Shown: piece after piece, positions 60,713 to 64,000 of the stretch
How positions within the stretch are numbered: the stretch's first letter is position 1
How the letters are laid out: each line of letters starts with the position of its first letter
Source: Lamellibrachia satsuma
Lineage: Eukaryota > Annelida > Polychaeta > Sabellida > Siboglinidae
Assembly: GCA_033239005.1 (NCBI GenBank)
Contig: BSQZ01000005.1
Coordinates: 6,376,001-6,440,000, forward strand
DNA: 64,000 nucleotides
Reading direction: 5' to 3'
Notes under the pieces: generated by a model
Databases searched by the model: none
The model's input: only the letters and a program-made list of their open reading frames with translations
What the model was told of the DNA's origin: nothing
Position numbers and translations under genes: made by a program

Positions 60713-60981
60713 CTATACGGGAGAGACCTCGTCTCTATCAGCCGGGACGTCTGCTGGTCGGTCGCTGTTGCTGCCTCGGCAGCAGTTATTGCTGCAACCC
60801 TCTTGAAATGTCGGCAGGAACGGTATGTATTTGGTCCACTTCCACTGGCGCAGTTTCGGCGTTATCCAAGGTATGTCGTACGGGGAAGTGGCGGGTTCCC
60901 GCGCTCCCTGCTGGCCGTCGGGTCTCGAGTTAGGCGCCATCTGCTTCCGCCATAGGATGAGACCACGCTCCTCGTCCGTAC
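60713..60981 (-). CDS. SLC23-like terminal exon with stop codon
   Basis: Acceptor GTACTCAG lies before 60981 and stop TAG at 60715-60713. The translation starts TDEERGLILWRK, equivalent to the PEERG loop of SVCTs. It continues through a polar linker to YDIPWITPKLRQ, then WTKYIPFLPTF, matching the conserved Tyr-Asp/Asn-x-Pro-[FW] and [YF]-x-P-x-x-PTF cytosolic elements. A hydrophilic 30-residue tail with three clustered cysteines (CSNNCCRG) follows. This tail is intracellular in the family and usually carries sorting signals. Confidence 0.85.
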
Positions 60982-61498
60982 CTGAGTACGACAACACGCG
61001 AACACTAGTCATGTGCATATCTCGAGGGGATAGGAGGGGTGTTAATCTCCCATATCACCAATTTGTAGGACCAACCTCCCACTTTCTGCCACCCCCTCTC
61101 TAGAGACCGGGCTCACAGCAATGCAACTATAAAATACAACATTGTAACCTTGGACATTTTTCATATGGAGCCGTCAGTTACAAAAGGGTTGCAGTTCCAA
61201 TTAATTTCACTCGTGACGACAGACATTTGGTTGACGAGGGGTCTGTTAGAACAAGCTTAGTCACGCATGCTATTGTATTATACAAAACATTTTGCCAGCA
61301 AACACCAATTTATTTACCCCCCCCCCCCCATATATACAATGCCAACCAACTGGAACTCGGGACGACAGCGAACGAGCGAATATGATTGGTTAGAAGGAAA
61401 GAAAGAAGCAATTGGTTCACGAGCATTCGGCTTCAGCCTATCTAACAAAACGATGGTCTGCTTGAAAGACAACTTGCCGATCGATGCATGCCACTTAC
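60982..61498. other. SLC23 intron, unique sequence with a poly-C tract
   Basis: C run at 61317-61329. No feature otherwise; the plus frame 61267-61620 is antisense to the exon at 61499-61594. Confidence 0.5.
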
Positions 61499-61594
61499 CG
61501 GGAATCGTGTTGTCCAGAATGAACCCAGACAGACAGCCAACAAACATGCTGGTGCGCAGAAGGACCGTCGTTATCTGGTCAACGACTGGACTTC
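61499..61594 (-). CDS. SLC23-like exon with MFVG...FILDNTIPG helix
   Basis: This is a 96-bp exon with acceptor TATCTCTACAG before 61594 and donor GTAAGT after 61499, phase 1 both ends. The translation gives [19 protein letters not shown] followed by [13 protein letters not shown]. The VDQ-x-x-x-VLL-x-T-x-MFVG and FILDN-T-[IV]-PG elements are hallmarks of the penultimate helix and following turn in SVCT-type SLC23 proteins. Confidence 0.88.
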
Positions 61595-61663
61595 CTGTAG
61601 AGATAGAGAAAGGCCGTTGAATCATCTGAGATTTCCCTCTCGTAGCTCCACCCCGAGAACAGT

Positions 61664-61815
61664 GAACATTATTATAGTTGATATACTAAATGGTAAATAT
61701 TATTATAGTTGATATACTAAATGGTAAACATTATTATAGTTGATATACTAAATGGTAAACATTATTATAGTTGATATACTAAATGGTAAACATTATTATA
61801 GTTGATATATTAAAT
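61664..61815. repeat. 31-bp minisatellite, about five units
   Basis: The unit contains AAACATTATTATAGTTGATA and TACTAAATGGT. It lies in an SLC23 intron between 61595 and 61910. Confidence 0.93.
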
Positions 61816-61910
61816 ATTGCGAAACGCGTATGCTGGGTCCGTATGTGTGTGCGTGCGTGTCTGTGTGTATGGCTACTGGCATGATCTTACATACCAAAAC
61901 TGAAACAAAC

Positions 61911-62054
61911 CCGTTTTGATGCAGTTCGGATTATCGGCCATATATTTCGGCAAAGCCAATCCAAAAAAGAATGAGAATCCTATGATGAACAGATTGCGGG
62001 AGGAGTTGAGGTCGACGAACTGCAGATTCGAGATTCCAACAGCGGTTATCATGC
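61911..62054 (-). CDS. SLC23-like exon with [13 protein letters not shown] motif
   Basis: This is a 144-bp exon with acceptor GTTTCCAG before 62054, phase 1 both ends. It encodes [20 protein letters not shown], then [22 protein letters not shown] and a short loop ending IKTG. The donor is taken as GTTTGT after 61911 because it keeps phase 1 and gives a family-like join to SPVVDQ. A second candidate, GTATGT about 16 bases downstream, would break the phase. Confidence 0.88.
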
Positions 62055-62409
62055 CTGGAAACACAGTTCGTACACGTAGTGTTAAATAATATTACGACAT
62101 GTGCGTTCACTTCAAATGCAACATGTATCAGTATTAATAAAGGCTACGTGGGAACGGTGTGTCCTCCAGACTTAAATATTTACGTTTCGGAAAAGACTGA
62201 CCATCATCATAATAGCCACGTGTTTTTTTCCTGGTGATTTGTGTCTGTCTATTCCCTCTGGGTCTCTGTCAGTCTGTCTCTCTGTCCCCCCCCCCTCTTA
62301 ATCTGTGTAGACATTATGTCACAGTGTCAATGGGTATCAATGGCGATTGCATTCGCACCAAAGACAATCGTTGTTCCTTTCTCTTTGTGCTGCATTGTCC
62401 GATACGTAC
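62055..62409. other. SLC23 intron, nothing recognised
   Basis: Short CT-rich and C-run patch at 62270-62297. Confidence 0.5.
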
Positions 62410-62539
62410 CAAACATGACGATGAAGACGCCGCCGATGATAGGGTCAGGGATTGTGACAAACAGCGCACCAAACTTGCCGAAGACGCCAAACACTAGCAT
62501 AATGACAGCACCGACCTGAATGACCCGCCGGCTAGCCAC
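62410..62539 (-). CDS. SLC23-like exon, transmembrane segments after the signature motif
   Basis: This is a 130-bp exon with acceptor ACGTGTAG before 62539 and donor GTACGT after 62410, phase 0 to phase 1. The translation starts [19 protein letters not shown] and continues [25 protein letters not shown], two hydrophobic helices joined by a short polar turn. These match the family pattern SRRVIQ-x-GA, GKF-x-ALF, IPDP-x-x-G-x-x-x-x-x-FG. Confidence 0.9.
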
Positions 62540-63085
62540 CTACACGTCAACAGGTGTCAATGTTAGATTAGGTACTCAAGACTGATAAAGACCAAGTGGA
62601 AAACATTCTTCAGGTGATAACAATGTTTGTTCTTATACTTGACTAGGTTATTGCGTTGTGAATATTACTGATCCTGTTCAGTACAATGCTGGCGGTTGGC
62701 TTGTTTAAGGACATGTTGTGATGATGTTGAAAGAACGGCAAACACAATAATTCAACTGTCTGATTGAACGTATTTACATGGGAATTGGTAGTTTGAGTAG
62801 CGACGAGTTGATAGGTAATCGTTGGACAAGTGTAAAAACACAAGATAGTAAGCTAAGGAGATGTGCTAGAACACTATGACGCCACCAATCTGGGGACTCA
62901 ATCCCATATTGAACGATAAACAATGATAAACATTATGTTGGTTATGTGTTCGTGGTAAAGACGATGTGATTGGTTACATCAGTAATTACTCGACACTAGG
63001 ACAAAGGCCAGCTGACACAACCACGTCTTGAGTGTAGTGATGCTACAAGCACAAGACACGGTCTCGATGCTGAAGACATAGTCAC
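62540..63085. other. SLC23 intron, nothing recognised
   Basis: Unique AT-rich sequence without array or element. Confidence 0.5.
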
Positions 63086-63189
63086 CTTCGTGATGCCAAT
63101 GGCACCGATGTTCTCGCTGTAGGAAGTTGTGCCGCTGCCGGAGCCGAATGCACCCGCCAGAATACAGCCTATTCCTTCTATACCAATCC
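63086..63189 (-). CDS. SLC23-like exon with nucleobase-ascorbate transporter signature
   Basis: This is a 104-bp exon with acceptor AATTGCAG before 63189 and donor GTGACT after 63086. It starts with the last two bases of a split codon and ends in phase 0. The translation runs [20 protein letters not shown] then [26 protein letters not shown] contains the NAT signature [QEP]-N-x-G-x4-T-[RKG] with Glu first. The preceding Gly/Ser-rich segment corresponds to the GTGNGSTSSS loop of SVCTs. The donor is weak at +4 to +6, but the phase and the homologous continuation VASRR in the next exon support it. Confidence 0.88.
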
Positions 63190-63655
63190 CTGCAATTGAA
63201 CAATCATTATTATATTTGACTGAGAATTGATGCAAACTGGGGCCGATATATTTGCGAAATTCGGCAGTAACTATGAATGGACAATTTGACAAAATAGATA
63301 CCCATTACATTAGTAGTTACTATTATGTCGTCACTGTTGACAAGATAACCTTACACATGCAGGTACATGCATACATGGTACACTACCGTTTGTTTTGTAA
63401 AAGGCTGATTTTATTTATAAGCCAATCAATGAAATTAATGATACCAATGAGATAATTAAAACGTTATTAAATTATTTTGTCAGACACCTTAAGGTCCGTT
63501 TACACGAGCGATTAATTGTCCAACTGGTTGGGCAACACTGTGTCGCCCGACCAATCAATCGCTCGAGTAAACAGGCCTTTAGCACGTTTCACATTTTTCC
63601 GTGAATTTATATTATCTGGCCTGATATTTTGTTTCTCTGCAACATCCGTTACCTA
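63190..63655. other. SLC23 intron, with a short imperfect inverted repeat
   Basis: 63495-63515 (TTTACACGAGCGATTAATTG) and 63555-63575 (CAATCAATCGCTCGAGTAAA) are near inverse copies about 40 bp apart and could form a hairpin or be the ends of a tiny foldback element. Confidence 0.5.
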
Positions 63656-63659
63656 GGAT

Positions 63660-63694
63660 TATCTGTACTACTAGTACTACTGCTACTGCTACTG

Positions 63695-63727
<33 letters not shown>

Positions 63728-63791
63728 TCACTACTACTATTACTACTACTGTTACTACTACTATTAGTACTACTACTACTACTACTACTAT

Positions 63792-63841
<50 letters not shown>

Positions 63842-64000
63842 GTAGTAGTAGTACTACCACTACTACTACCACCACTACTACTACTACCAACGCCACCACC
63901 ACAACCACCCCATCACTACCATCACTACTACTACTACTACTACCACAACTACTACTACCACCACCACCACAACCACCCCATCACTACCATCATCACCACC
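63660..64000. repeat. (ACT)n / (CAC)n compound microsatellite, cut by the window edge
   Basis: ACT triplets with scattered substitutions, then ACC/CAC triplets. CACCCCATCACTACCATCA occurs twice near the end. The poly-Val frame on the minus strand is an artefact. Confidence 0.95.

Larger units (their letters stand above)
60713..63189 (-). other. SLC23 family nucleobase/ascorbate transporter gene, 3' part (five exons)
   Basis: Gene-level entry. Exons are 63086-63189, 62410-62539, 61911-62054, 61499-61594 and 60713-60981, ending in TAG. Phases agree at every junction (0, 1, 1, 1). The joined product aligns from memory with the C-terminal half of SVCT1/SVCT2: the NAT signature, the SRRVIQ helix, MITAVG-x-SNLQF-x-DLNSSRN, the MFVG ... 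FILDNTIPG helix and the PEERGL-type loop. Family members are 12-14-helix membrane transporters moving ascorbate or nucleobases, usually with sodium. The N-terminal exons lie beyond the right edge. The signature opens with Glu rather than the Pro of vertebrate SVCTs, so the substrate should not be assumed to be ascorbate. Confidence 0.9.

Noticed and set aside
61267..61620. Plus-strand 117-codon frame
   Set aside because: Antisense to the well-supported SLC23 exon at 61499-61594.
63612..63908. Poly-valine membrane protein
   Set aside because: Reading of the ACT microsatellite.

Overview
This is a repeat-rich, AT-rich metazoan nuclear genome window. Split genes with GT-AG introns, CR1/RTE-like LINEs, Ty3/gypsy, hAT, piggyBac and Tigger remnants and many minisatellites suggest a marine invertebrate, probably a lophotrochozoan such as a mollusc. 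The species cannot be fixed from sequence alone. Almost all open frames outside the two genes are repeat translation or transposon debris.

Two host genes are supported, both on the minus strand. The first is the 5' part of an LRP1-type endocytic receptor (1045-49341). Its seven exons are a signal peptide (49281-49341), three LDL-receptor class A repeats (9315-9452, 6617-6733, 4624-4755), two EGF-like modules (3503-3625, 2230-2355) and the start of the first YWTD beta-propeller (1045-1193). Every internal junction is phase 1, and intron 1 is about 39.8 kb. The second is the 3' part of an SLC23 nucleobase/ascorbate transporter (60713-63189), with five exons down to the stop codon. Its 5' exons lie beyond position 64000.

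Layout: 1-9300 holds LRP1 exons 2-7 separated by minisatellites (37, 39, 60 and 35 bp) and a hAT-type MITE. 9453-49280 is LRP1 intron 1, with a piggyBac element nested in a Tigger element, three 3' copies of one LINE family, a 327-bp CT tract, TA tracts, and arrays of 17, 63, 26, 21, 54, 49, 29, 79, 122 and 63 bp. 49060-49960 is a CpG-rich candidate LRP1 promoter. 50190-59370 is a transposon graveyard: three RTE-like fragments, a 348-bp tandem duplication, a broken Ty3/gypsy element interrupted by a smaller element with a 9-bp target duplication, and a decayed hAT transposon with an 8-bp target duplication sitting inside a LINE fragment. 60713-64000 is SLC23 plus microsatellites.

The most unusual signal is at 1686-2256. 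A 39-bp (13-codon) minisatellite is built from the last bases of an LRP1 EGF exon together with its 5' splice site, giving about 15 copies of the exon end, roughly half of which keep a usable GT donor.
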